Below are positions 35,191 to 51,746 of a stretch of DNA of 64,000 nucleotides, piece after piece. Every line of letters begins with the position of its first letter. Position 1 is the first letter of the stretch. The DNA is taken from positions 558,001 through 622,000 of the forward strand of contig JAWWUD010000056.1 of the NCBI GenBank assembly GCA_033964015.1. The letters run 5' to 3'. The notes under the pieces are model-generated. The model did not search any database, was not told where the DNA came from, and worked only from the letters and a program-made list of their open reading frames with translations. Position numbers and translations under genes: made by a program. Source of the DNA: Scolanthus callimorphus. Its lineage: Eukaryota; Cnidaria; Anthozoa; Actiniaria; Edwardsiidae.

Positions 35191-35858
35191 TGTGACAGGT
35201 AGTTTTTTAATACAGGAAACAAAAACCTAGAAATACATACAGTGTTACTACAAATAATTAAAATTACATTGCTACAAGAGTCTACAGTTGTCTTCCATGG
35301 AGCCAAGCCAAGGAGGCCCATAATCCACACAGACGAATGATAATAACAACTTCCAAGTAGGAATGTGACTGACTTATATGGTCAAACAGACCTGTGAAAA
35401 CACTAAATTACAATAGCATAAATGGACACAATGATTAAACAGAAAAACTTATCTCACCCCGACACGCGTGATGATGGTAATAGGCAGCAGCAAGGCCTCT
35501 ACGGTTCTGATAAAGATCTAGATACAAATGAATGCGGTGAGCCAAAATAAACATGAAACTTGGCACACGAGGCCACGCGAGTGAGAAACAAACGATGAAA
35601 ATAACCACGAAATAACTAATATCTTTCCTAATAAATCCGTAAATAGAGAGAATATAAACTAAACTAGGCAATATAAGACTAAATAAGAATATTATACCTG
35701 TTTCTATACGTAATTTCCTTGTCTGAATCTTGAACGAACGAATAAATCCTCTACAAACGTACCGAGTTCGAGGCGTGCATACAGCGCATGCGTGAGGCCA
35801 CAGGATACCCGGTCGCCACAGGGGGCCCAATGTGCCTGCCCTGCGCACAACCGTCACA
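35191..35858 (-). repeat. Ty3/Gypsy LTR (3' LTR of a minus-strand element)
   Basis: 668 bp, ends TGTGACAGG on the plus strand and CCGTCACA at the far end. It matches 41583-42249 with one substitution (ATGATTAAAC versus ATGACTAAAC) and one one-base difference (CTTCCATGG versus CTTCATGG). A purine tract AAAGCAGGGAAGTG precedes it in element orientation. Confidence 0.97.
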
Positions 35859-35954
35859 CACTTCCCTGCTTTGAGGTTGGAGTCCTCAACAACCTCCGCC
35901 AATGGTACTAATAACTACATAAACAATAACGATATATGCATATAAATGTCTCTG

Positions 35955-38900
35955 TTAATCCCTTGCGGTGTTCTTTGCTAACATCTTCATAATCAGAAGA
36001 TTAGTCTGAGCTACGGAGCTCAAGATACTTGGATCTGATTGTTCTGCCGCCATCATCTCCTGTACAGTAGAACGCGGGAAGCGACAAGGATTTGGATGAT
36101 AACCTTTATTCACTCTGGTGGAACGTCTGATTGAAGGAGCCTCGTCTTTGCCCTCGTCTTCCATTGCTGCCATCGGCTCATCAGGAACATCAGACCCGTC
36201 TTCTCCTTCCGGTGGTGTTACCGAGGGTAACTGCAGCTCTGTGGGAGGTTCCTCGCAGGTTTCCGCATCACCTTGCTTCTGATTCTCGTCTTCCTCCAGG
36301 GTCTCTACAGTACTCGGATTCTCCTCGTGATCAGCTACGGCATCTACGGTCACCTGTGGATACAAATCTGATAAATGTTCAAGTGCACCGCAAGCACCAC
36401 TGTCCTTGCCTTGTAGGACAACTTCTACATCTTCGTCTTCGTCTGTGTCTTCGCCACCACTGTCTTCTTGACTGTCTGCTTCAGGGCGCACGCCGCGTCG
36501 CTGAGGTCCATCTTGACTCCGATAAGTCTTTATCAACTTCTGGACTCTGCTATTCCTTGCTCTCCTTTCAACAAGTGTTCCGCATACAAGATATCGTTCC
36601 GGTATACCGTGGTGCAAGACCTGTCATCCTCGAGTGACTCTACGATATACGTATTACCTGTGTCTAACCGTCGAACCACCCTATACGGCTTCGCGCTCCA
36701 TACGTCCTGTATTTTGTTCCGACCTTGTACTCGGTTTCGGAGGAACACCTTGGCACCAACAGGTATACTCGTGTCTTCTGACTTCGCATCACTCCTCACT
36801 TGCCTTCGTTCCACCTCGTTCTTCGTCTTCTCCGATGCGAGCTTAAAGACAGCTTCCAAGCGCTTCTGGTGTTCGGCCACCCACTCTTCTACACATCCCA
36901 CCCTATCTTCCTGGTCAAGCGAACCCAGGACATGATCAACAGGGAGAACCGGATCTCTTCCGAAAAACAGTAGGTATGGAGAATATCCAGTTGATGAGTG
37001 TGGAGTGCAGTTGTAAGCATATAGTAACTCTGGAAGGAACTCTGGCCACTTACGCTTCTGGAGGGGCGCAAGGGTGCGCAGGCGATCATGCATAGTCCTG
37101 TTGAACCGCTCACATTGACCATTCCCTTGCGGGTGGTACGGAGACGTGCGGCTCTTCGTGATGCCGTACAATGAACACAATTCCCTGATGACAGCACTCT
37201 CAAAGTTCCGACCTTGGTCACTATGTATCCTCTTCGGTACTCCATACCGCACGAACCACTCCCTCACGAGCGCGCGCGCAACTGTGGGTGCCTTCTGATC
37301 TTTTGTATGAATCGCCTGTGTGAACTTCGTAAAAACATCCGTAAGAACTAGGACGTTCTCGTAACCTGAGCCGCTCCTCTCTAACACAGTAAAGTCAATC
37401 GCAAGAACTTCCAATGGCCTGTTTGCCGTTAGAGATCCCATAGTAGGATGTAGGCGCTTCCCTGCTTTGGCGAGAGTACACCTTTCGCATTGGCGACAGT
37501 ACTGAGAGACATCATTCACCATTCCCGGCCAATAACATCGCTCTTTCAGGAGTGCTGTAGACTTCTCGGTCCCTTGGTGTCCCAGGTCGTCATGGACGGA
37601 TGCAAGGACCTTTGACCTCATTACGCTGGGCAAGAGCAGCTGTTTCACTTTCCGGCCTTGTAACTGGACAACTCGGTAGAGGACTCCATCTGATTCAAAG
37701 AAGCGGTTTCCAGTCTCTCAGGAGCTTACGGACGGGTTTAAGTTCTTTCATAAGCTTGCGAAGGGTGGGGGGATGCTTCTGTTCCCAGTAATACCAGAGC
37801 CTACCGATTGTCTCATCCAGCCTCTGCATGGTAGCCATATCCTCCCTAGATACTGAAGGTATGGTGGAGGTACACTCAGGAGCTACTGCCTCTGACCTTG
37901 TACGAGCTTCCTCAAGCAGATCTGTTGCCAACGCCTCTTCTATGTTCACTCGCAGGGTTGCTGGTAGGGGGGTGCTCTCGCCCTTTCGCTCATCATGATC
38001 TGCAATGGACTCCTCTAGTCGAGCTGTCACCGGCTCAACCCCATGGGTGGTCTTTCTGCTAAGGGCGTCTGCATTACGATTGCTACGTCCTGACCTAAAC
38101 TTAAGGGTAAAGTTGAACTGAGCAAGTTCGGCCGACCACCGCATTTCTGTTGCACCGAGCTTGGCGGTGGTCTGTAAGTAGCTAAGAGGATTATTGTCGG
38201 TATAGATCGTAAACTGTGCACCGATCAGGAGGTCTCTATACTTCTGAGTCACAGCCCAGTGCAAGGCCAAAAGTTCTAGCTTCATGCTCGAATAGTTACT
38301 CATATTTCGCTCGCTTGGCCTCAGTCCTCTACTCGCATAGCTCAAAACGACTACACCGTCCTCCTGCCTTTGGGATAATACTGCTCCTAGTCCCAAGAAA
38401 CTGGCGTCTGTCTCTAAGATGAACTCCTTCGTGAAATCTGGATACCCCAGAACTGGTGCGGCCGTGAGGAGCTGTTTCAGTCCCTGAAAAGCCTCTTCGC
38501 AATGCTGGTCCCAGCGCCCTGTGATGCTCGTAGAGCCATCCAGCACAACCACTCTTCCCTTCTTCTTCTTCTTTGGCGAATCACCTTGCTTCCTGAGCAG
38601 GGCTTGAAGCGGTGCTGCCACCTCTGCATACTTAGGTATGAACCGTCGATAGTATGAGGACAGACCAAGAAATCCCCGAAGCACGCGTAGCGTACTAGGT
38701 CTTGGCCATTCTGCAACCGCCCGCACTTTCTCTGGGTCGGGAGAGGTTCCTTCGCTCGTGATGAGATGACCGAGGTAATGTGCCTTCGTTCTGAACAGTT
38801 GGCACTTCTCTGGTTTCACCTTCAAATGAAGGTCTGTCAAACGTGAGAGTACAACCTCAAGTCTAGACAGTGTCTCTTCAAAAGTGCGTCCGAAAACAAG

Positions 38901-40440
38901 GATGTCATCAAGGTAAATCAATAAGGACTGAAAGTTCAAATCGCCGAATGCCTTGTCCATAAGTCTCATGAAAGTAGCTGGGGCATTACAAAGTCCGAAT
39001 GGCATCCTGGTATATTCATACAAGCCTCCAGTTCCAGTTCTAAAAGCTGTCTTCTCCATATCAGTTTCTTCCAGGGGAATCTGGTGAAAGCCATGAGCAA
39101 GGTCAAGGCTACAAAAATACCTTGCTCCTTTTAGAACGTCGAGTGCCTCATCAATACGGGGTAGCGGGTATGCATCTTTATGTGTCTTTGCGTTGAGGAG
39201 CCTGTAGTCGACACACAGTCGGAGCGACCCGTCCTTCTTGCGGACTAGTACAATCGCTGATGCATACGGGCTCGAAGACTCTCGAATGACTCCCCGTTCA
39301 ATGCTCTTCTGTATATATTCTCTCACTTCATCCCAATGGTGGGGCGGAACTCGTCTATGGGGAACCTTAATGGGTTTCTCGTCCGTGAGGATGATCCTAT
39401 GCTTGACTAAATCACAGTACCCGATGTCATCGTCGTCCTTGCTGAATGTCGAGCCGTATTTGGAAAGGACATCCTTTAGTTGCTCCTGTTGGGACTCTGA
39501 AATTTCTCCTACGTCCATCCTAGTGAGTAAACTGTCCACTAGCTGTGAACTACATTCATCATTCACGACTCCCTCTTTCACGTGAACATGACACTCGTCA
39601 ACCACCACGAAATCTAGGATGGGTTTCGATTCTCCGTGGGAAATCTTCGCGATCGGGGTGCGGGGCTGTAAGTAAACATCATCCTGACTAAAGTTCGCGA
39701 TCTGAACTGGAACTATGCCATTTTCGCAGACGCGCACGAAAGTAGCTCCAACAGTCACTCCGCTTGGTAAATCTGCCAATCGCGTTTCATGTCTTTCTAC
39801 TAGAGCCTCATAACTACACCCAGGACTAGAGGGCTTCGTAGAACATTCAATAATCTTGATTGAACGCGCAGGAATCAAAATAGGACCAGACCCTTGTAAG
39901 CGCACAAGTCCCTCCCACTAGCTGAAGAGACACTAATTCTCTCACTAAATGCTGGCCGACGATACATCTGAAGAGCGTATAAAAGTGCACGCTCATTGTC
40001 ATTAACGGTCTGAAGTAACAAAACATCTAAAAAGTTATCTCCATGTATGGTTACAAGTGTTTTTCTCATGTCTCTGAGAACATTGGACCCCAAAATACCA
40101 GGTATTGTCTTCTTTCTGTTCATAATGGGGGTATCAACTGGATCTTTCACTACCAAAAATCCCAAATTATTAAACTGGTGTTTGAGAGCAAATAACTTGA
40201 GTTCTATATAACCGATGTAGGGTATTTCCAGTCCCTGTGAAGCCGAAATATGTAGGAGCGAGGACACACCTACCAACTTATTATCTCCGCACAGATACTC
40301 CCGGTAGAAACTCTCCGTAATCGTAGAGACCTCCGCACCACTGTCAATTAGACAACCCATTCGGACCCTGCTACCTCCACGTGGACACCTGGACACTTCC
40401 CCACAGCGTTCTCGAGAACCGAGCCCCCCGTTAAGTGCTC
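35955..40440 (-). mobile_element. Ty3/Gypsy pol: protease, reverse transcriptase, RNase H, integrase
   Basis: In order on the minus strand: aspartic protease with LIDSGAEVSTI (frame 40396-39875); reverse transcriptase and RNase H (39905-37695) with the YLDD box near 38915, a KDGSLRLCVDYR motif and an ETDASFLGLGAVLSQ RNase H start; integrase (37648-36533) with an H-x3-H (HDDLGH), C-x2-C zinc finger and a DDE core including HSDQGRNFES; then a C-terminal acidic tail (36617-35955, EDTDEDEDVEVV). The frame shifts between blocks all go the same way and are explained by one or two missing bases. It is expressed from gag by the frameshift signal at 40441-40482. Domain order RT-RH-IN is that of Metaviridae. 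Confidence 0.93.
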
Positions 40441-40482
40441 GCCCACTGCAAGGCTCACTGCAGTGGGCCCCACTAGTTTAAA
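40441..40482 (-). promoter_or_regulatory. -1 ribosomal frameshift signal between gag and pol
   Basis: On the minus strand the heptamer T TTA AAC (40482-40476) sits in the gag zero frame, directly before the gag stop TAG (40475-40473). After a 7-base spacer comes a perfect 10 bp hairpin, GCCCACTGCA, an 8-base loop, TGCAGTGGGC (40468-40441). This is the X XXY YYZ plus downstream stem arrangement used for -1 frameshifting. The -1 frame stays open past the hairpin and, allowing one missing base, leads into the protease. Confidence 0.8.
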
Positions 40483-41490
40483 TCAGATGGTGGTGCCTTT
40501 TCCTGCGGGGTTTTTGCTGACCCCTCACTTGATTCTGATGGGCAGTCCCGTTGAAGGTGTTCAGGGGACCCACAGACCCAGCATCTCCTCCCCCCTCCCC
40601 CCTGGGGCGGTCTTTGGCGCTGTTTTAACGCCTGCATCAAGGTTTCTATTTGCTTTTGCTGAGCAGAGATTTGCTGGCCCTGCTGTTTGACCAACTCCAA
40701 GACTTCACTGTACCCCCTTTGTTTTCTTCAATCACAGTGACTTTCTTGGTCTTACTTGGTGGGGTCACTAGCTTTAGTACCCTATCCCTTGCATCAAAAA
40801 ACGACAACTCTGGATGCTCTACATTAAGGCGTCGCAACTCTGTGCGTACATTCTCTTCTCTTACAGCTTCTGCTAACCTGTTTTTCAACAAGACTTCCCT
40901 CCCAGCTTTAAACGACTGGTCTAGCCCAACGATTCTGTCAAACAGTTGGACCAAGTGAAGAGAACACTCTACAATACCCTCTCCCTCCCCTGCTGGTGTG
41001 AGAAAAACTGCTGCTGTAGGTGGGGAAGGCCGTCTCCATCCCCGAAAACCCTCAGAAGGATTTGGAATGCATCTTCAGAATTTTTGACCGTGTCCCCCCT
41101 CCCAAGGATTTCCCGCCGTGCCTCCCCAGCTAGGTGTTCCACAAGGTAAGGCACGACTCGTTCCGGGGACAGTCCTTTATTTTCTAGGTTAGCGCGAGCA
41201 TCCTCTACCCATTCGATAACACTGGGGTCAGATGGTTTGGTAGGTTTTCCCCTGAATCGCTCTAGTTTCCTACCCTGGGTGACATATACAACCTCTTGTG
41301 TACATTCTTTTTGCTTTTCAGGCTTTTCTTGTTTAATGAGCTTTTTGAGCTCCTTTTCTAGATATCCAAAGCTCTCAGCAGCTTTCTCTGCCTCTTCATC
41401 CTTTTTTTTCAAAGCAGCCTTCAGACTTTCCACTTCCCCCTTTATCAACTCTAACTCTTCCGCCATTCTCACAGTTTGCTCATCACTCAC
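40473..41490 (-). mobile_element. Ty3/Gypsy gag
   Basis: Three overlapping or adjoining minus-strand frames (41490-40969, 40954-40646, 40700-40473) form one gag. The start is a Glu/Lys-rich coiled-coil-like stretch after MSDEQTVRMAEELELI. A capsid-like block follows with SVIEWVEDARANLENKG and YLVEHLAGEARREIL. The end has a zinc knuckle CWVCGSPEHLQRDC (C-x2-C-x4-H-x4-C). Each frame step fits one missing base. It ends in TAG right after a slippery heptamer. Confidence 0.88.
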
Positions 41491-41562
41491 AGTCTACTCA
41501 CAGTTTCTGCCTCGAGCCTTGCATACAGCCAACACATGTCGAGGTTCCTGAATGGAGCCTGC

Positions 41563-41580
41563 ATCCTGCTCGCAACGCCA
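41563..41580 (-). other. Primer binding site, probably for tRNA-Ser
   Basis: Two bases inside the 5' LTR the minus strand reads TGGCGTTGCGAGCAGGAT. Its complement ATCCTGCTCGCAACGCCA looks like a tRNA 3' end: T-arm ATCCTGC, acceptor TCGCAAC, discriminator G, CCA. The AATCCTGC...GCCA pattern is typical of serine tRNAs, so tRNA-Ser priming is inferred. Confidence 0.65.
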
Positions 41581-41582
41581 GA

Positions 41583-42249
41583 TGTGACAGGTAGTTTTTT
41601 AATACAGGAAACAAAAACCTAGAAATACATACAGTGTTACTACAAATAATTAAAATTACATTGCTACAAGAGTCTACAGTTGTCTTCATGGAGCCAAGCC
41701 AAGGAGGCCCATAATCCACACAGACGAATGATAATAACAACTTCCAAGTAGGAATGTGACTGACTTATATGGTCAAACAGACCTGTGAAAACACTAAATT
41801 ACAATAGCATAAATGGACACAATGACTAAACAGAAAAACTTATCTCACCCCGACACGCGTGATGATGGTAATAGGCAGCAGCAAGGCCTCTACGGTTCTG
41901 ATAAAGATCTAGATACAAATGAATGCGGTGAGCCAAAATAAACATGAAACTTGGCACACGAGGCCACGCGAGTGAGAAACAAACGATGAAAATAACCACG
42001 AAATAACTAATATCTTTCCTAATAAATCCGTAAATAGAGAGAATATAAACTAAACTAGGCAATATAAGACTAAATAAGAATATTATACCTGTTTCTATAC
42101 GTAATTTCCTTGTCTGAATCTTGAACGAACGAATAAATCCTCTACAAACGTACCGAGTTCGAGGCGTGCATACAGCGCATGCGTGAGGCCACAGGATACC
42201 CGGTCGCCACAGGGGGCCCAATGTGCCTGCCCTGCGCACAACCGTCACA
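41583..42249 (-). repeat. Ty3/Gypsy LTR (5' LTR of a minus-strand element)
   Basis: 667 bp, two differences from the LTR at 35191-35858. In element orientation it begins TGTGACGGTTGTG and ends CCTGTCACA. The apparent 156- and 140-codon frames inside the LTRs are repeat artefacts. Element length with both LTRs is 7059 bp. Confidence 0.97.
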
Positions 42250-42253
42250 TTCT

Positions 42254-43893
42254 CTTAATGGAATTTTACTCTAATAACTCAATATCCCTTCCCAGAAACC
42301 CTTGCGGCCCGCGCTATTTCCGGTTTCACTCACCCCGACTCCCTCCCCTTCCCTTTTAGAGCCGCTATGCAGGCTAGACATAAACAGTTGATCTAACATT
42401 TTTGCATGTTGATAGTGATTTGTTTTCTAAACATGTGAGCCTCCTGGTAGTAAAATGACTTCTGCTGTAGTTATCCAACTAAAAGGGGGCATGAGGTGGC
42501 CTGGGGCATAGACAATTGCACGTTATCAATGTACATGTATGTTTCAGGAATCAGGTCGAAGGTAAAAAAAAAATATGATTTATATGGTTTCCTGTGTTGG
42601 TTGAATATTCCAGCTGCAGTACAGCCATTTCCTTGATTCAGTTTGAGTATGTTCCAGATAAAAAATAACAACAGCTTTACATTTTTCATGCATGAGATGC
42701 ACATTAAACCAGATTTTACATTTTACCAGTCTTGTTCTTGACACTAATTATTAACATACCAGGCACTGGTGTCCTTCAAAGTAATGCCTATGCTTGGTGT
42801 CATCTGTTCAAGAATTTTGTCATCGTTTGTTTGTAAAATGTAATTTCTTGGCCCTAGCTTCATAATTGCACAACAACTCCTTGTAAATATGCATTTTTAA
42901 AATAATATCAATCAATTGTGGTCCTGTGAGTCTTTTTTTTTTTCTCCTCAACAACTGCAAACAATGTCACTCTCTTATTTGTCGCTCGGTGAAGATGTGG
43001 CTTTCGTGCTTCCGATCAGTGATACATGTTAAGTCTTGTTATTATTTTCCATATGAAATTAGCAGATCGACCTTGTGACCAGTGAAGAGGTAATTGACCT
43101 GGTTGCTTAGAGGGGTTATTCATTATGATGCTAGGCTGGATCTACAAAAAGGAATAAAAATTACTTAATTACATAATTTACTTGCCTGGACAATCACACA
43201 ACGAATACATTGCATAAAGGTGTGCTATTTTGGAACATATTGCAACAATTTGTTTAGCTTATGACATGCTGGTGGCAACTGTACCAAAATAAATATTGGG
43301 TGCTTAGCTTTTAATAGCTCATTTAGGTTTCTGGTCCACATAGGGCAATTATGTGCCAAATAGGGCAGACATTTTGGGCATTTCCTTTGTGGTAATGCAT
43401 CAGCTTTATTACTGCTAAGTACTGCAGCAACTATACTACGAATTGCTCAACTTTACTTGTGCTATCATCATTTCAAGCCTATTTTGCTCAATCTCGCTCA
43501 ATCTAGAAGATATTGTAAGTAAGCTTGGTGCTGATTTTAGCTATATACTGTAAGCATGTAATCGTTGGTAGGTAATTGGTTCTATATCACAAGAAAATAA
43601 AGCCTTTACTCTGCTCATACGAATGCAATTGGAGGAGACTTGATTTCAGGCAGCAAGTCACTGAAACTGAAAGCCCCCAATTGATGGGGAGACTTTGGCA
43701 AAGCCAAGCTTGTTGTTTTCGTGTTCGACCGACATCTAGCTATTGCATGATGTGCGTTCGAAATTCGCTCTAGAACGCGCGAAAACTGCAGTGAAAATGT
43801 TCTAACACCAGTGAAAAACACGCTTTGAAACCTGCTAGAACTTGTACAAAAAAGTTACAAATGAAATTAAGGCAATTCATAACTTTAACTTAC
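42254..43893. other. Stretch with no supported gene
   Basis: AT-rich. A possible acceptor (TTCCTTTTTGTAG then ATCCAGCC) on the minus strand at 43141 could follow the putative first exon at 43894-43916, but in the given sequence it reaches a stop after five further codons. No other exon seen. Confidence 0.35.
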
Positions 43894-43916
43894 CGATAAT
43901 CGCTGTCGAACTGCAT
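43894..43916 (-). CDS. Putative first coding exon of an unidentified minus-strand gene
   Basis: The minus strand reads MQFDSDY and two bases of an eighth codon, then a strong donor GGTAAGT. A palindromic NRF1-like site lies about 100 bp upstream. The short exon plus promoter-like site suggests a real gene start, but I cannot find a convincing second exon or name the gene. Confidence 0.3.
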
Positions 43917-44014
43917 AGCACCGAAATCAGCCACACTTGTTGTTGACGCGAAAAATTATGGTCTGCCGAGTTTGCCAGGAGACAGTTGAAATCGCTTGCC
44001 CCATATGATCATAC

Positions 44015-44024
44015 TGCGCATGCG
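44015..44024. promoter_or_regulatory. NRF1-like palindrome
   Basis: TGCGCATGCG matches the NRF1 consensus found in housekeeping promoters. It is about 100 bp upstream of the putative exon at 43894-43916. Function inferred from the motif only. Confidence 0.35.
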
Positions 44025-44539
44025 AATTAAAGCTCTGCATTGTGAGCTCGTGAGTCCTATGCAATGGGAATCGAGTGGAAGTACAAAGTGCACTTCCGAA
44101 CTGTTTAAAAACTGTGGCGAGGTAGAGATTAGATTTGCTCTACGCTCGCTGCGCTCGCTCCGAGCAATAACATGACTTTTGTCGGGCATATAGTTGATTT
44201 GTATGCTACTCGGGCCCCAGACGTCCGCCAAGTTCAACCTTGAAGGTCAACACATTTCTTCTTTTTCTTTTTTAAAATCCTTTAGATGAAAAAAAAAATG
44301 ATGTTCTCGAGAACAATATTGAAATACTTTGAGGCCGGGTTTTTTTCACTTTCAAGGAAAAATCCAGCTTTCAAAATCGCGCAAAAGTTGGGAGCACTGA
44401 AGCTCAATTAGCTCATACATTTACTGTGGATTGAAAACGCCCGATTTTAATATTCAGCAATAATTAATTTTTAACTCTGCTGGATTAAAAATGTAAACAT
44501 TGGAACTGGCTTATACCCGTCCGTCTCCACAGACAGAAT

Positions 44540-44830
44540 GTTATTTTTTCCCGGGGGGGGGGGGGGGGGGGGGGGGGGGTGGGGGGGGGGGGCGGGGGCG
44601 GGGGTGCTCGTCGGGAACTTCGATTTTACCCCCAAAAGGTACCAACAAGACGATTTTTCCCTCGTAATTTTCTCTTGTGTTTTTTTGAGAGCGAAAATAC
44701 GTCTGAATCAGGCTTCAGACAAGCGTGATTTGCAAGAACGGACCCCTAACTGGTACTAAGTTTTCAAATTTTACCCCTCAAAGGCACTACGACGAGCTCC
44801 CCCCGCCCGAAAAATATTGGAGTCCCCCCC
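44540..44830. repeat. Poly-G tract and flanking MITE-like sequence
   Basis: A G run of about 40 bases broken by a T and a C near 44553-44600, with CCCCCCACCCCCTGGATTTT around 44825 on the other side. The frame through it is a glycine artefact. No gene. Confidence 0.6.
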
Positions 44831-45016
44831 ACCCCCTGGATTTTTTCATCATTTTTTTTAATGAGCAACCCCACCTATTCAATATGAGAGCCTTCCCGCC
44901 CTGTCCTCTTCACTCTTCATTACCACGAGTGGCGATAGCTCTAGCTTGATTCCTCACGGGGGCGAATTCCAAATTTAGACCTAAACGGAAGTTACAAACA
45001 CAATTATAGCGTTGTT

Positions 45017-45357
45017 TTGAACTTATCAGGGCACAACACGAACCGTAACGAAGCTAGTACTACCAACAACAGATACTACGACGCTGTAACTGGAGGCGAA
45101 AAAAATTCTACAACTAAAGATGTCTTGTGCAAATACACGAAGCGCGTTGAATCTAAACAGAAATCACACAAAGCAATACAAAATACCTGCCCTTATGCAC
45201 TAGAGACGAGCAGAAGAAGAAAACCATAATGGTGCAAGTTGTGCTCGTCTATTACGATGAAGATGAGGAAGTCCAAACTGAGTCAAAAGAATGTTGCAGG
45301 GACCACCAAGACGAAGCCGAAGCGAGTCTAAAGGACAACAATGATATCAAAGACTAA
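45017..45357 (+). CDS. Small ORF, C-x2-C-x32-C-x2-H family, copy 3
   Basis: Not recognised as a known family. An open frame from the ATG at 45017 reaches NTCPY. The conserved domain continues one frame over as CTRDEQKKKTIMVQVV, LVYYDEDEEVQTESKE, CCRDHQDEAE, SLKDNNDIKD and stops at 45357. One missing base near 45196 (TTATGC) rejoins them and restores C-x2-C-x32-C-x2-H. If instead translation starts at the ATG at 45229, a 42-codon product lacking the first CxxC results. AATAAA lies at about 45582. High similarity to copy 1 (SKECCRDHQD identical) suggests a maintained gene and not relic DNA. Confidence 0.5.
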
Positions 45358-46017
45358 TGGACCATGCTGAGTACAGCTTACTTTCCTGCAATGGACTCCT
45401 TTTAGATATTGACTAAGAATGCTGTAGAACATTTCTTTACAAGTTTTATTCACAAGACAGAAATGTGCGTTTAAAAAATACCAGAAAGTTCTGACTATCC
45501 TCGCTATTCCTAAATTGACTGAATTGTAATCTGTAGGGATCTTAGATGAGTATAGCTTGCCGGAGCGCGAGTAACTCTACAGAATAAATGTAACATTTTT
45601 GAGATCTAATAATAATAAAAATCGAGAATAAGGTATAACGTGTGCTTTGTGATATTTCAAAAGGTCTGGCCGCGTACGCTTTCAAGATCGCTCTAGCGAT
45701 GTTTCTTGTTGACGACGCCTACTTATATTATCCAAGCAACCATTTCTGGACAATTCCTGAAAATTCATCAATAATGAGATAGAAGTAATGCGGGTAGATC
45801 TATAAAATTTCACTCGAACAAAAAACAAACAACAGGTTTTGGTCATGCATTTTATTGATAAATAACAACCTTTATAGTTTGACTTGGTCAATATATGTGT
45901 GCGTACTTTTTTTAAATGTATAAATAAGAACAAGTATATTTACATGCGTGCTTCTGTTATATGGGTAATACACGTCCCTGGTAATATCAAACACACCATA
46001 CATCTCGCCCCATCCTA

Positions 46018-46206
46018 TTCGGATTTTGGATTCCAGCCTGTTGATTCCGGCCGCTGTATTCCAGGTTCTATACTCCTGTATTCCAGATTCCAAACTGTCT
46101 TGAAATCCGGATTCCAATAAAAGAGAAACGGGTTCCAGAGACCGGATTCCAATAGCTGGATTCCAGAGACCAGATTCCGGATTCCAAGCTAGATTCCGGA
46201 TTCCAA
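46018..46206. repeat. Degenerate GGATTCCAG simple-repeat tract
   Basis: At least a dozen imperfect copies of (T)GGATTCC(A/G)G spaced 10-20 bp apart. The minus-strand open frame across it is repeat-driven. Confidence 0.8.
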
Positions 46207-46823
46207 AGCTCACAAAAGCATGGATCCATATTTACTGGGAAGAATCGTGCTCTTGATATTTATATACTTTAAGAAATCTCTCATCCAGCAATATTTTACA
46301 AGCAAGACTTCACAAGTCCTAGTGCTTTTGGCAGTTATTTTCAGATAAAAATCTCTCTTCCAATGTCGGCAGTACGTTTCAGATACTGTTTTACTAAGGA
46401 ATTTTCCGAACCGTGGCGCGCATCGAAAAAATACGCCTACGATTTCTCCTTTCTCCACGGCTTATATGTTCTTGAAAATAACCGTCACGGCTGAGTCGAA
46501 ATTAAAAACTCGCCCGTTACAAATCAATAAATGTTTTAGAAAAGCATGCCGGCCCGCGGAGAAAAGAATGCAGACAATAACATGAGCCCGAGCGGACAAA
46601 ATTGTTAGCCATTTTTTTCGACGTGCACCACGGTTTAGTGAATCCTCTCTAGTCCTACTGCCCTTGAGATAGATCGATAGAAATCCCTATGAAATCTCTC
46701 GTCCAGCAATATTGCACAAGCAAGGTATCGCAAGTCCTAGCGCTCTGGGCAGTTCGTTTCTGATAAAAAAAATCTCTATCCCGCAATATTGTACGAGCAT
46801 GTCCCAGTGCCCTTGACAGTTCC

Positions 46824-51746
<4,923 letters not shown>

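Noticed and set aside
35435..35902. 156-codon minus-strand frame
   Set aside because: It lies almost wholly within a Gypsy LTR and recurs in the other LTR; LTRs are not expected to encode protein.
44538..44759. 73-codon glycine-rich frame
   Set aside because: Created by a poly-G tract.
45872..46213. 113-codon minus-strand frame with repeated ESG/WNP motifs
   Set aside because: Product of the GGATTCC simple-repeat tract.
46210..46458. Second meckelin-like tail ORF (RDF repeats)
   Set aside because: Explained by decayed tandem copies of the TMEM67 coding end; the genuine end is reached at 46824 once one missing base is allowed.
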